From NCBI RefSeq assembly GCF_041929205.1, contig NZ_JBHFNT010000071.1: 64,000 nucleotides of DNA. One strand, written 5' to 3'. The number at the start of each line of letters is the position of its first letter. Position 1 is the first letter of the stretch. Below are positions 52,732 through 61,506 of this stretch, one piece after another. The notes under the pieces were generated by a model. The model was not told the origin of the DNA. It ran no database searches and saw only the letters and a list, made by a program, of their open reading frames with translations. Position numbers and translations under genes: made by a program. This stretch comes from Floridanema evergladense (GTDB lineage: Bacteria > Cyanobacteriota > Cyanobacteriia > Cyanobacteriales > Aerosakkonemataceae).

Positions 52732-54117
52732 CTAAATATTCACCTTCTTAATCTTCAAGCTTTGCAGATAAGCTTTGGGATTTTCTGGGTCAAACTGAGT
52801 GCCATCGAAAAATTTTTCTACACCGCGAGATGTGCTGGTGGGAATATCAGCAGCAGCAATATTCAACTCTTTAGCTGCTTCGCGCCAAATATCTTCTCGA
52901 TTGACTTTATCAATCATCGCTTTGGCATTAGTTAAAGTCTCAGGAGGTAAATAACCCCAACGCACGCTTTCTGTTAAGAACCAAAGGTCGTGACTCTTGT
53001 AGGGATAAGACACGCTACCTTTTTCATCTTTCCAGTACAAAGATGCCATCGATTTGTCATCAACCATCCGACCATCACCCATGTCATATTTACCCATGAA
53101 TGGGTCTAAAAGCACTTTTTCTGGAACGTTAAAATATTCACGGGCTGACACAATCCGCGCTAATTCTGCCCGATTATTAAAGTCATCGCACCACATTTGT
53201 GCTTCCATTACTGCTTTCAAAATTGCTTTGGTAGCTTTAGGATGTTTGTCTACCCAATCTGCCCGCATTGCTAAGTATTCTTCTGGGTGATTTTTCCAGA
53301 TATCTGCTGTTAATGCTGCCAAATATCCAATCTTATCTGCCACAATTCTGTAAGGCCAAGGATCGCCTGTACTAAAAGCATCCATTGTCCCTGTTTTCAT
53401 GTTGGCAACTGTTTGGGCTGCGGGAACTGTTAGCAGTTTAATGTCTGCGTCAGGATCGATACCTCCGGCTGATAACCAATAACGAATCCAAAAGTCTTGG
53501 TTAACTCCGGGAAATGTATGGGCGGCTGTAAAAGATTTGTTTTGGGATTTTAATTGCCCTACTAAAGATTTACCCTGAGAAAGTTTGAGGTCGATTCCTT
53601 TTCCTTTGTGCTGATTGGCGATCGCAATCCCATTTCCTTGTGTGTTTAACTGACACAAAACATACATAGGAATTTTTTGATTTCCTTTGGTAATCTTACC
53701 TTCAGAAATTAAATAGGGCATCGGCATTTGCCACTGTCCGCCATCAATTCCACCACCCGCAGAACCAATTTCTACATTATCTCTGGCTGCACCCCAGTTG
53801 GCTTGTTTGGAGATTTCCACATTATTCATTCCATGTCGTGCAAAAAAGCCTTTTTCTTTGGCAATAATTAGTGCTGCTGCTTCTACGATCGGAATATATC
53901 CAATCTTTGCAGTGTTTGTTTCTGGCGGAGCACCAGTACTCACATTGGCAACCGGAACAGCTGTATTTGCAGTGTTCGTTGGCGCAGCATTACTCGCTTG
54001 ATTGCCCGGTTCTGGGGGATTTCCCAAACAACCTTTTAATAATATAGAAGTGGCAGCGGTCGCACCAGCAGTTAATAGGAATTTACGTCTAGAAACCGCA
54101 CTAGAAAACTGTTCCAT
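52732..54117 (-). CDS. nrtA: nitrate/nitrite-binding lipoprotein NrtA
   Basis: 461 residues from ATG 54117, placed by GGAGG about six bases upstream; a TTG six codons earlier overlaps that Shine-Dalgarno. The N terminus has a twin-arginine-type motif SRRKFLL (R10, R11), a hydrophobic stretch and a lipobox ending ILLKGC, so the protein is a lipoprotein anchored at Cys30 on the outer face of the cytoplasmic membrane. A Thr/Asn/Ala-rich linker precedes the binding domain (TAKIGYIPIVEAAALIIAKEKGFF, EIGSAGGGIDGGQWQMPMPYLI, STGDPWPYRI). First gene of nrtABCD; the upstream nirA usual in this operon is absent. Confidence 0.96.
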   Translation of the reverse strand: MEQFSSAVSRRKFLLTAGATAATSILLKGCLGNPPEPGNQASNAAPTNTANTAVPVANVSTGAPPETNTAKIGYIPIVEAAALIIAKEKGFFARHGMNNVEISKQANWGAARDNVEIGSAGGGIDGGQWQMPMPYLISEGKITKGNQKIPMYVLCQLNTQGNGIAIANQHKGKGIDLKLSQGKSLVGQLKSQNKSFTAAHTFPGVNQDFWIRYWLSAGGIDPDADIKLLTVPAAQTVANMKTGTMDAFSTGDPWPYRIVADKIGYLAALTADIWKNHPEEYLAMRADWVDKHPKATKAILKAVMEAQMWCDDFNNRAELARIVSAREYFNVPEKVLLDPFMGKYDMGDGRMVDDKSMASLYWKDEKGSVSYPYKSHDLWFLTESVRWGYLPPETLTNAKAMIDKVNREDIWREAAKELNIAAADIPTSTSRGVEKFFDGTQFDPENPKAYLQSLKIKKVNI

Positions 54118-54517
54118 AACATCCTCCAACAGCAAGGTTTTAATTTATTGGTCGGCAAAAATCTTATCTAGAGTCGTGAAAATCCAGCAGAAAATCTTAT
54201 GCTTTCTGTTGTTAAAGAATCGGTTTGATTCTTTTAAGGAGAACCCGTTGCTATTAAATCCCAAATTCACGAAAAAGTTTTTATTTAATTACATCTAAAT
54301 TCTTAGACGTTTTTTCTAACTTATCCGTTGTTTGTTTTTACGGCGAACTCCTTTGTTGTAGTTGTTCAATATTGCGTTGAAGTCAGTATAACACGGCATT
54401 AAATAAATCTAAAATTAATTTTATTGATTGAAACCCCATGATTTTACTGATACAAAATTACTTTATTCAGTTTATTTAGATTGCTTATTTAAGCTGGTTT
54501 ACCATTTTCATAAAAAG

Positions 54518-54559
54518 CAAAAATTCATCGTTTTAATATTAAGAAACGATGAATTTTTG
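54518..54559. other. 16-bp perfect A/T-flanked hairpin (terminator-like)
   Basis: Arms CAAAAATTCATCGTTT (54518-54533) and AAACGATGAATTTTTG (54544-54559) around a 10-base loop. A-run and T-run ends make it look like a bidirectional terminator, but no gene ends nearby on either strand within 380 bases. Confidence 0.7.
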
Positions 54560-54873
54560 TTTATTAACAGTAAGGCGAAACAACGAGATTTACTAGTTAG
54601 CTTATGTGCATAAGCCAGAATCCCACGAATAAGATTCACCAAGTAATAAGTCTTGCTGGTCTTACTAAAGTAATTTTTATGAAATTATTGAAACTTAGGT
54701 AATTTATTTACCTGTTGATATTATCCTATGTTGTTAGGCTAGAGACAAATCAATTTTTTATGGGATAACCATTGACTTTTATCAATGCACAGCTAGGTTT
54801 GTAGTGACGACTTTAGCTGTTTAGGGCGGTCTTCTCGTCCTCTTGGCGGGAAATTCTGGTTTTAGGGACTGGG

Positions 54874-54918
54874 GTAGGGGCAATTCATGAATCGGGGCAA
54901 TTCATGAATTGCCCCTAC
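54874..54918. repeat. palindromic repeat GTAGGGGCAATTCATGAAT type
   Basis: GTAGGGGCAATTCATGAAT followed by GGGGCAATTCATGAATTG and CCCCTAC: a partly duplicated palindrome just after the histidine kinase gene. The same word family is widespread in cyanobacterial intergenic DNA. Confidence 0.75.
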
Positions 54919-54956
54919 TTCATTAACTAATCAGGTTTAATTTTTCTACTCCGTTA

Positions 54957-57083
54957 TTACATCTTACTAATTGGTTTTGTTTGATAAATGGGAATTTCAA
55001 TAATAAATTCCGTTACTTTGCCAAGTTCAGAAACACAACGTAAATCACCTTTATGTTTATCTACCACAATTTGATAACAAATTGATAAACCTAAACCCGT
55101 ACCTTTACCCACTGGTTTTGTCGTAAAGAAAGGATCGAATAACTTACTTTTATTTTCATTTGAGATTCCACAACCATTGTCTTTAATTTGAATTACGGCA
55201 CGAGATTTATCTTCAGATAATTTGGTTTGAATTAGAATAGTTGGAACAAAGTTATGGTTCTCTTTTTGTTCTTTACTGCGAAATTTTTCTAAAGCATCGA
55301 TCGCATTACTCAAAATATTCATAAACACCTGATTTAATTGTCCTGCATAACATTCTACTAATGGTAAATTTCCATATTCTTTAACTAAATTAATTGCCAA
55401 GTTAGCAGGTGTCTCTTTTAAACGATTTTGTAAAATTAATAAAGTACTATCTATTCCCTCATGAATATCCACATCTTTCATTTCTGCTTCATCAAAGCGA
55501 GAAAAATTGCGTAAAGATAGCACAATTTCTCTGATTCTATTTGCACCGATACTCATTGATGATTGAATTTTTCGCAAATCAGTTATCAAAAATTCTAAAT
55601 CAATCTCTTCTTCCAATTCTTGGATTTCTGGTTCAGGATTAGGATACTTTTGTTGATACAATTCAATTAACCTTAAAAGTTCTTGTGTATAATCAGCAGC
55701 ATGGGGTAAATTACCGTAAATAAAGTTGATCGGATTATTAATTTCGTGGGCTACACCTGCTACTAATTGTCCTAAACTAGACATTTTCTCTGTTTGAATT
55801 AACTTCGCTTGTGTTTCCTGTAAAGCTTGGTATGCTTTCGCTGATTTTTCCATTTCTTTTCGCAAGCGTCTTTCATTTACAGTTACTTGTCCTAATAAGT
55901 TATAAAAAGATATGGTTAATCTACCAATTTCATCTTCCCGATTCATTAATTCTTCACTTTGAGGACTAGCTTCTGCCAATAAATTACACTCATCCATAAT
56001 AGGTTGTAACCGTCGATTTAACCCCCTGACAAAGAGAAATACTACTGCGGCTAAAACAGCTGAAGCGCCCATTGCTGCTAATAAAGTTCCCACGATTGAA
56101 AAGCGCAATAAAGGGCCAATTACTACCCATTTAGGTACCGAAGCTAATAAAATCCAATTATTATTAGCAATTTTTCGATAAGCCCAAAATTCCTGCTTAC
56201 CTTCTTTGTTTTGCCAAGATATAATTCCCGTATTGTCAGCACCAGATTTAAGTTTTAAATTAATTTTTTCCCAAAGTTTGGCATAGTTACTAATTTTAGG
56301 AAATGGCTTTAAATCAAGTGCTAATTTAGGATTTGGTGGATAAGCAATTAAATTTCCTTTCGGACTCACTAGCACAAAATAACCAGAATCTCTCATTACA
56401 GGTTGGGATAATTTTTTGCTAACAAATCCCAATTCTAAGTCTAATGCCATTACTCCTAAAAGTTGTTTTTTGTTATTATAAAATGGTAGAGTATAACTGG
56501 TACTGACGAATATTTCTGGAGGATCGACAGTTGTTTCTTTATAGCGAACTGGTTCGATCCAAATTGGTTTACCTGCTTTGATGGGATCTCTAAAATAACT
56601 TTCTTGAAAATCCCCTGGTTCACTTTCGCCACCTTTGGCAATTACTTTACCACTTTTATCTCTAATTGCGAATGGATAGGCATATTTTCTTTCAGGAATA
56701 ATCAACCGTTTTTCTGGTGGTTGCCCAAAACCTAGTCCAGTGCCTAATGGCGAAGTTTGCAAAGAACGTCGAATTAACTCAACATAGACAAATTCTCTTT
56801 TTTCCCCGGCTTGGTGCAGTGTTACTGCTGCATCAGCAACAAGTTTAGCAGTATTTTCAAAGGTTTTAAAATTACCTTCTAAGCTTTCGGCTTGCACTTC
56901 TAAACTAGAGAGTAATTCAGCTTTTGATTGTTTGACAAGTTCCTGGTAAAATAAATAGGAACCGCAAAGTAAACCGACTAATGTTCCACCCAAAACAGAT
57001 AGAAACAGTTTCCAACCAACAGATTTTAATAAGGAAACTTTCTGAGGACGGGGGAGTGAAAAATTTAATAAGTTTGTTCGCAT
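54957..57083 (-). CDS. membrane sensor histidine kinase with dCache-type periplasmic domain
   Basis: 708 residues. Membrane helix about 27-46, periplasmic double-Cache-like domain (about 47-325, with YAYPFAIRDKSGKVIAKGG, SYTLPFYNNKKQLLGVMALDLEL and SGYFVLVSPKGNLIAYPP), second helix about 332-353, HAMP-like linker, coiled coil, then a HisKA domain with the phospho-acceptor His in GQLVAGVAHEINNPINF and an HATPase with N box QVFMNILSNAIDAL, G1 IKDNGCGIS and G2 GKGTGLGLSI. The Cache domain implies an external small-molecule ligand. No response regulator is adjacent. It is 30 bp after the SET-domain gene on the same strand and probably co-transcribed with it. Confidence 0.92.
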   Translation of the reverse strand: MRTNLLNFSLPRPQKVSLLKSVGWKLFLSVLGGTLVGLLCGSYLFYQELVKQSKAELLSSLEVQAESLEGNFKTFENTAKLVADAAVTLHQAGEKREFVYVELIRRSLQTSPLGTGLGFGQPPEKRLIIPERKYAYPFAIRDKSGKVIAKGGESEPGDFQESYFRDPIKAGKPIWIEPVRYKETTVDPPEIFVSTSYTLPFYNNKKQLLGVMALDLELGFVSKKLSQPVMRDSGYFVLVSPKGNLIAYPPNPKLALDLKPFPKISNYAKLWEKINLKLKSGADNTGIISWQNKEGKQEFWAYRKIANNNWILLASVPKWVVIGPLLRFSIVGTLLAAMGASAVLAAVVFLFVRGLNRRLQPIMDECNLLAEASPQSEELMNREDEIGRLTISFYNLLGQVTVNERRLRKEMEKSAKAYQALQETQAKLIQTEKMSSLGQLVAGVAHEINNPINFIYGNLPHAADYTQELLRLIELYQQKYPNPEPEIQELEEEIDLEFLITDLRKIQSSMSIGANRIREIVLSLRNFSRFDEAEMKDVDIHEGIDSTLLILQNRLKETPANLAINLVKEYGNLPLVECYAGQLNQVFMNILSNAIDALEKFRSKEQKENHNFVPTILIQTKLSEDKSRAVIQIKDNGCGISNENKSKLFDPFFTTKPVGKGTGLGLSICYQIVVDKHKGDLRCVSELGKVTEFIIEIPIYQTKPISKM

Positions 57084-57113
57084 AATATCACCAATGAATG
57101 AGTGAATTTGATA

Positions 57114-57767
57114 TTAGCAAAGGGTTGGTAAATTGTTGACGATCGCTCTCACTCCTAACTGGCTATACTCAAGTTTGTTTGTCCGATTATAGTAACAGTT
57201 GAGAATTGAGTCTATCTTAGCTTTTCCTTGAACGATCGCATTTACTTTATCAATATACTGAGAGTCGATTAACCCTTTTAAAGGCTGTTCTACCAAGTTA
57301 AAATATTCCATCGTTGCGGCAATTTTTCGATCCCATTCGGGATAAAATTGCAAAATATCATCAGGCATTACTTTAGTGCGGGAACAACCTTGTTCCGGCA
57401 AACAGTAAAAAGGTTCATCTAAATTTAGATAACCATAATCATCAGTTAACTCTTCTCCTGGGTAAATATCTCTCACTGCAACTTCAAATTTGTAAGGTGT
57501 ACTCATACAACTAGAATTGAAGCTATGATTGACAAACTTAGCAATATCCCAACATAATATATACTTTCCTTCGCGATCGCGATAACAATACTTAAGTAAC
57601 TTCTGTTGCAGCACAGTCTCTAAAGAATTTACATAGCTTTCATCAAACTTTTGATCTAACTCATCTAACACCCAAGTAATCGTACCTTGGGGAATAAACT
57701 TAGTAGCAAAAACTCCGTAACCTACATATTTATTTATATAGACAAGTTCTGTATCTGGATGAATCAT
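57114..57767 (-). CDS. SET domain-containing protein (putative protein-lysine methyltransferase)
   Basis: 217 residues. SET core motifs in order: YVGYGVFATKFIPQGTI (about 14-30, start of the fold), FVNHSFNSSC with the NHS SAM-binding signature at 80-82, and GEELTDDYGYL at 104-114 with the catalytic-region tyrosine. Two Cys (about 122 and 128) follow, a shrunken post-SET-like region. A helical tail of about 80 residues has no known motif. SET enzymes methylate lysines; in cyanobacteria the targets are unknown. It is first in a two-gene unit with the histidine kinase and diverges from a histone-deacetylase-family gene 218 bp away. Confidence 0.85.
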   Translation of the reverse strand: MIHPDTELVYINKYVGYGVFATKFIPQGTITWVLDELDQKFDESYVNSLETVLQQKLLKYCYRDREGKYILCWDIAKFVNHSFNSSCMSTPYKFEVAVRDIYPGEELTDDYGYLNLDEPFYCLPEQGCSRTKVMPDDILQFYPEWDRKIAATMEYFNLVEQPLKGLIDSQYIDKVNAIVQGKAKIDSILNCYYNRTNKLEYSQLGVRAIVNNLPTLC

Positions 57768-57985
57768 ATTTTTTAACCGAGTTTAAGAAGGCAGAAGGGT
57801 TGTGCAGTTGGTTTTTCAACTTTTTTAACTGATTAGTTATTTTTGCGGTGCTGCACTAGCAATATAACAATTGCAAAGTCCGATTAACTATTCTAGATAA
57901 CCAGAAGATACTACTAATAGTAATCCTGGGGAAAATTTTAAACATTAAATAGAAATATAATGGCGAAAAAACTTAAAACTTCGTA

Positions 57986-58903
57986 ATGGACTTACCACTG
58001 ATATATCATTCTGACTACGTTGCGCCACTTCCAGAGGGACATCGTTTTCCCATGCCGAAATTTCGCCAACTCTACGAATTACTGTTAACAGATGGGATTG
58101 CCAAACCACAACAATTTCATACACCCAAACACCCTCCCTTAAAATGGATTGAATTAGTTCACACGCCAGAATACGTGCAAGCTTATTGTAAAGGCACGCT
58201 GGACAGCAAAGCGCAAAGGAGAATTGGATTACCTTGGAGTCCAGCTTTAGTTAATCGTACCTGCATTGCTGTAGGTGGCACCATTTTGACAGCCCAATTA
58301 GCATTAACTCATGGTTTAGCCTGCAACACTGCGGGAGGAACACATCATGCCTTTCCCAATTATGGATCTGGTTTTTGTATTTTTAACGATTTAGCCATAG
58401 CTGCCCGTGTTTTACAGAACATGGGATTAATTCAAAAAGTTTTAATTGTAGACTTAGATGTACATCAAGGAGATGGTACCGCCTTGATTTTTCAGGAAGA
58501 CAAGAGTGTTTTCACCTTTTCTATGCACTGTGAAGTTAATTTTCCTGGTACTAAGCAAAAAAGTGACCTTGATGTTCCTTTACCAGAGGGAATGGAAGAT
58601 GAGGCATATTTGCAAACTTTGGCGAGTTACTTGTCTGATTTACTGGGCGAAGTGAAGCCTGATTTAGTACTATATGATGCAGGTGTCGATACTCATTTAG
58701 CCGATCGCTTAGGTAAATTAGCCCTCACAGATACCGGAATTTATCGTCGGGAAATGCAAGTTTTAAGTACTTGTATCGCCAAAGGTTATCCCGTCGCTTG
58801 TGTCATCGGTGGCGGTTATGCTGACGATCTTAAAGGTTTAGTTTATCGTCATTCTTTACTTCATCGCGCTGCCAGCGAGACCTACCATCAGTATCATCTT
58901 TAA
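57986..58903 (+). CDS. histone deacetylase family (AcuC/HDAC-like) amidohydrolase
   Basis: A 305-residue Zn-dependent deacetylase of the arginase/HDAC fold. Catalytic His pair in GGTHHAFPNYGSGFCIFND (H120, H121), Zn ligands D158 and H160 in DLDVHQGDGT, D235 in YDAGVDTH, and a GGGY loop (IGGGYADD) near 275. Length and order match bacterial single-domain HDACs, which remove acyl groups from protein lysines, polyamines or small acylamides; the substrate is not evident. It precedes gshA by about 90 bp on the same strand and diverges from the SET gene. Motif-level confidence is high. Confidence 0.93.
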   Translation: MDLPLIYHSDYVAPLPEGHRFPMPKFRQLYELLLTDGIAKPQQFHTPKHPPLKWIELVHTPEYVQAYCKGTLDSKAQRRIGLPWSPALVNRTCIAVGGTILTAQLALTHGLACNTAGGTHHAFPNYGSGFCIFNDLAIAARVLQNMGLIQKVLIVDLDVHQGDGTALIFQEDKSVFTFSMHCEVNFPGTKQKSDLDVPLPEGMEDEAYLQTLASYLSDLLGEVKPDLVLYDAGVDTHLADRLGKLALTDTGIYRREMQVLSTCIAKGYPVACVIGGGYADDLKGLVYRHSLLHRAASETYHQYHL

Positions 58904-58992
58904 TGCCAGACTAATGACAGAGGAGCAATTGAGCTTCCTTGTCGCTAAACTTACGTTAGAGCAGGTGATTAGTAACCTGTAAAGGATAAACC

Positions 58993-60132
58993 GTGCTGCT
59001 ATCAAAAGGTTTTGAAGTTGAAATGTACACCGGGACTCCACAGGGAGATATTGTGGGTCTTTCCGATCGCATTGTGGCAGATTTAGACGGTTTTGTAAAA
59101 GAACCTGACAGCCGCAATGTTGAATATACTACCGCACCTTTATGGTGTTACGATCGCTTACTCTGTGCCCTCGTCCGTCCCAGACAGCGACTCCGTGCCT
59201 ACTTACAACGTCTAGGGAATTATACGTTAATTCCTGGCAGTACCTTATCTTTGGGCGGAAGCGATCGTTTTTGGCGGTCCGATCCGCAAAACCCCTACCA
59301 TACTTACATAGAAAACACCTACGGCACCAAAGTCGTCACTGCCAGCATTCACATCAACATTGGCATATCCCAACCAGAATTACTCATGCGGGCAATCCGC
59401 CTCATCCGCATGGAAGCGCCACTCATTCTCGCCCTTACCGCCTCTTCTCCCTTCCTCGACGGTCAAGTTACCGGATATCATTCTACCCGTTGGGGACTTT
59501 TCCCCAAAACACCCGCCCTCGTTCCCATTTTTGAAAGTCACGCCCACTTCATTCGTTGGACAGAGGAACAGTTAGCCAAGGGAACAATGCAAAACGTCCG
59601 TCACCTTTGGTCATCCATCCGTCCCAATGGTAACAATCGTCCCCACGACTTGAATCGTTTAGAGTTGCGAATTTGTGATTTAGTAGTAGATCCCATTGCC
59701 CTTTTAGCCATCACTGCCCTGTTAGAAGCCAGAATTTGGCAACTAATCCAAGATCCTACACTCGACCCTTTAGAAAAAAGCCAACTTTCCCCCGAAGATT
59801 TGGTCTTTCTCACCGATGCTAACGAAGCCGCTGCCGCTAAATCCAGTTTAGAAGCCCAACTCCGACATTGGTCAGACGGTCAACCAATTTTGGCAAGAGA
59901 TTGGATCGAACAACTTTACCAAGAAGTTTGGCCTTTCGCTAAACAGCGGGGTTTTAGCTGTTTCCTCTCCCCCTTGAAAAAAATTCTCCGGGAAGGTAAC
60001 ACAGCCCAAAAGTGGTTAGCCCAAATCGATCGAGGTTTCAATCCTCGCCAAGTAATCGCCCAAGCTATCCAAACCACCATATCTCAAGAACAAGAATTAG
60101 AAGAAAAACTCTGTCAGATTTTAGTCGCCTAG
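58993..60132 (+). CDS. gshA: glutamate-cysteine ligase, cyanobacterial type
   Basis: 379 residues from GTG 58993, six bases after AAAGGA. The N terminus MLLSKGFEVEMYTGTPQG, FVKEPDSRNVEYTTAPL, LIPGSTLSLGG, GTKVVTASIHINIG, LTASSPFLDGQVTGYHSTRW and RLELRICDLVVDP match the cyanobacterial glutamate-cysteine ligase family. The enzyme joins glutamate and cysteine, using ATP, in the first step of glutathione synthesis in the cytosol. gshB is not nearby. The upstream HDAC-family gene is on the same strand 89 bp away. Downstream is an STRR heptamer array and then trmL. Confidence 0.93.
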   Translation: MLLSKGFEVEMYTGTPQGDIVGLSDRIVADLDGFVKEPDSRNVEYTTAPLWCYDRLLCALVRPRQRLRAYLQRLGNYTLIPGSTLSLGGSDRFWRSDPQNPYHTYIENTYGTKVVTASIHINIGISQPELLMRAIRLIRMEAPLILALTASSPFLDGQVTGYHSTRWGLFPKTPALVPIFESHAHFIRWTEEQLAKGTMQNVRHLWSSIRPNGNNRPHDLNRLELRICDLVVDPIALLAITALLEARIWQLIQDPTLDPLEKSQLSPEDLVFLTDANEAAAAKSSLEAQLRHWSDGQPILARDWIEQLYQEVWPFAKQRGFSCFLSPLKKILREGNTAQKWLAQIDRGFNPRQVIAQAIQTTISQEQELEEKLCQILVA

Positions 60133-60190
60133 TGGGGGAGACTGGGGTTAGGGGTTAAGGAAAAACTCTCTGCTTCAAGATCTCCTGCCC

Positions 60191-60232
60191 CAGTCCCCAG
60201 TCCCCAGTCCCCAGTCCCCAGTCCCCAGTCCC
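60191..60232. repeat. STRR1-type heptamer array (CAGTCCC)6
   Basis: Six perfect tandem copies of CAGTCCC (equal to CCCCAGT, fitting the CCCCART STRR1 consensus of heterocystous and other filamentous cyanobacteria), in the gshA-trmL spacer. Confidence 0.9.
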
Positions 60233-60373
60233 CCAAAAACTATCAGAATATTTAATCAATCGCTTGACCTTCTCTTTGATTAATAAAAACTATTAAATGA
60301 GACTAATTTGTTAGTAAAATTTGAAAAAGTAATATTTTATAGATTAGTGCGATCGCGCAAGCATTAACCCCTC

Positions 60374-60835
60374 ATGGTGAAAGTGGTGTTGGTAAACCCC
60401 CAAATTCCCCCCAATACAGGCAATATTGCCCGAACTTGTGCTGCTACAGCTACAGAACTGCATTTGGTCGCGCCTTTGGGGTTTGAAATTAGCGATCGCT
60501 ACCTGAAAAGAGCAGGTTTAGATTACTGGCCTTATGTAAAATTACACAATCACCAGTCATGGGAAGCATTTCTTGCCCTTCATCAACAATTTGGTGGACG
60601 ATTAATTGGATTTACTACTTCCGGGCGATGCAGTTATTTAAAATTACACTTTCAATCCGATGACTGGTTATTGTTCGGTAGCGAAACTACAGGACTACCA
60701 CCAAATATCTTGGCAATCTGCACAGAAACAGTTTACATTCCCATGTCCGAACGCGGTGTCCGTAGCTTAAACCTCTCCGTAAGCGTAGCCGCTGGCTTAT
60801 TTGAAGCTAGGCGACAACTTGGTTATTTAGACTAA
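60374..60835 (+). CDS. trmL: tRNA (cytidine/uridine-34-2'-O)-methyltransferase TrmL
   Basis: A 153-residue minimal SPOUT methyltransferase. Motifs: VLVNPQIPPNTGNIARTCA at the N terminus, LVAPLGFEISDRYLKRAGLDYW, LLFGSETTGLP, and IPMSERGVRSLNLSVSVAAG forming the knotted SAM site. It methylates the wobble nucleotide ribose of certain tRNA-Leu. Length is typical (about 155 aa). It stands alone between two long spacers, with a HIP1 site just upstream of its start. Confidence 0.94.
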   Translation: MVKVVLVNPQIPPNTGNIARTCAATATELHLVAPLGFEISDRYLKRAGLDYWPYVKLHNHQSWEAFLALHQQFGGRLIGFTTSGRCSYLKLHFQSDDWLLFGSETTGLPPNILAICTETVYIPMSERGVRSLNLSVSVAAGLFEARRQLGYLD

Positions 60836-61506
60836 CTAAATCCGCCTGAAGGTTTGCTCTATTAACTTTAAATAGACATATATTCATCCAGATATCAAAA
60901 ATTATTTCTGTTACTACCGAGCAAACTGAACTTTTGATATAGGTTAAAACCATACCCTGCTTATCTTTCAATATAACAAATTATTTTTTATATAACAGAA
61001 TAATATCAAGGAAATAACATAAGAAATTTATATTAATTTAGTCATTGTTTATCCGAGATCGACTTATAGAGATTATTCATTTTTGCCAAAGTGCTGTTCA
61101 CAGAGGAGAAAGTTGTAGTAAATTTCTAGCTTGACTGTTTTACTTTGAGACAGAGATTTTAGCGCCCGGTTGCTCAACTCGGCATAGGCTCTCAAACTCG
61201 CCAAATGCAATATATATTCTCAGTTTGGCTCTCACCGTGCTATAAATCTATGAGCTAAATAAACAGCATCTACCACCTAAGTAGGCTTAATGATTTACAA
61301 CCGATCGGGGTTTGCAAACATCTAGCGAAAATTTATTAAGTCTTGTAAGCTTGTCTAAATTCAAAAACCAAGGTACCCTTGCTTAAGCATCTTTACTGTC
61401 AGTGATCTGGATCAAAAAGCAAATGTGATACTAATCACAGGTTAGTAAAGTTTGACAAAGCATCCATCAGGGCAGTTAAACGCTAGTGAAAGTAGGAGGT
61501 CGTTTT
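60836..61506. other. long leader/intergenic region upstream of the M23 peptidase
   Basis: About 670 bp. It holds a loose inverted pair ATATCAAAA (60892-60900) with TTTTGATAT (60932-60940), and in the second half G/C-richer sequence with repeated GGCTCTCA words (61187 and 61228 regions) that could form an mRNA leader structure. I do not see the conserved GGGGGAACC core expected of a ydaO-type c-di-AMP riboswitch, nor any gene. Confidence 0.5.

Larger units (their letters stand above)
54118..54956. other. nrtA upstream region with hairpin and palindromic repeat
   Basis: About 840 bp between nrtA and the histidine kinase stop codon. I found no perfect NtcA box (GTA-N8-TAC) and no real gene: a 61-codon ORF at 54428-54613 crosses a perfect hairpin and looks accidental. 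A TTATACT -10-like hexamer region lies on the minus strand near 54386-54393. Confidence 0.5.

Noticed and set aside
54428..54613. 61-codon plus-strand ORF upstream of nrtA
   Set aside because: It reads through a perfect 16-bp hairpin with A/T runs, starts at TTG, and the product has no recognisable features.
61021..61485. Possible ydaO-type (c-di-AMP) riboswitch upstream of the LysM/M23 gene
   Set aside because: The conserved G-rich core expected for this class was not found on reading the plus strand.
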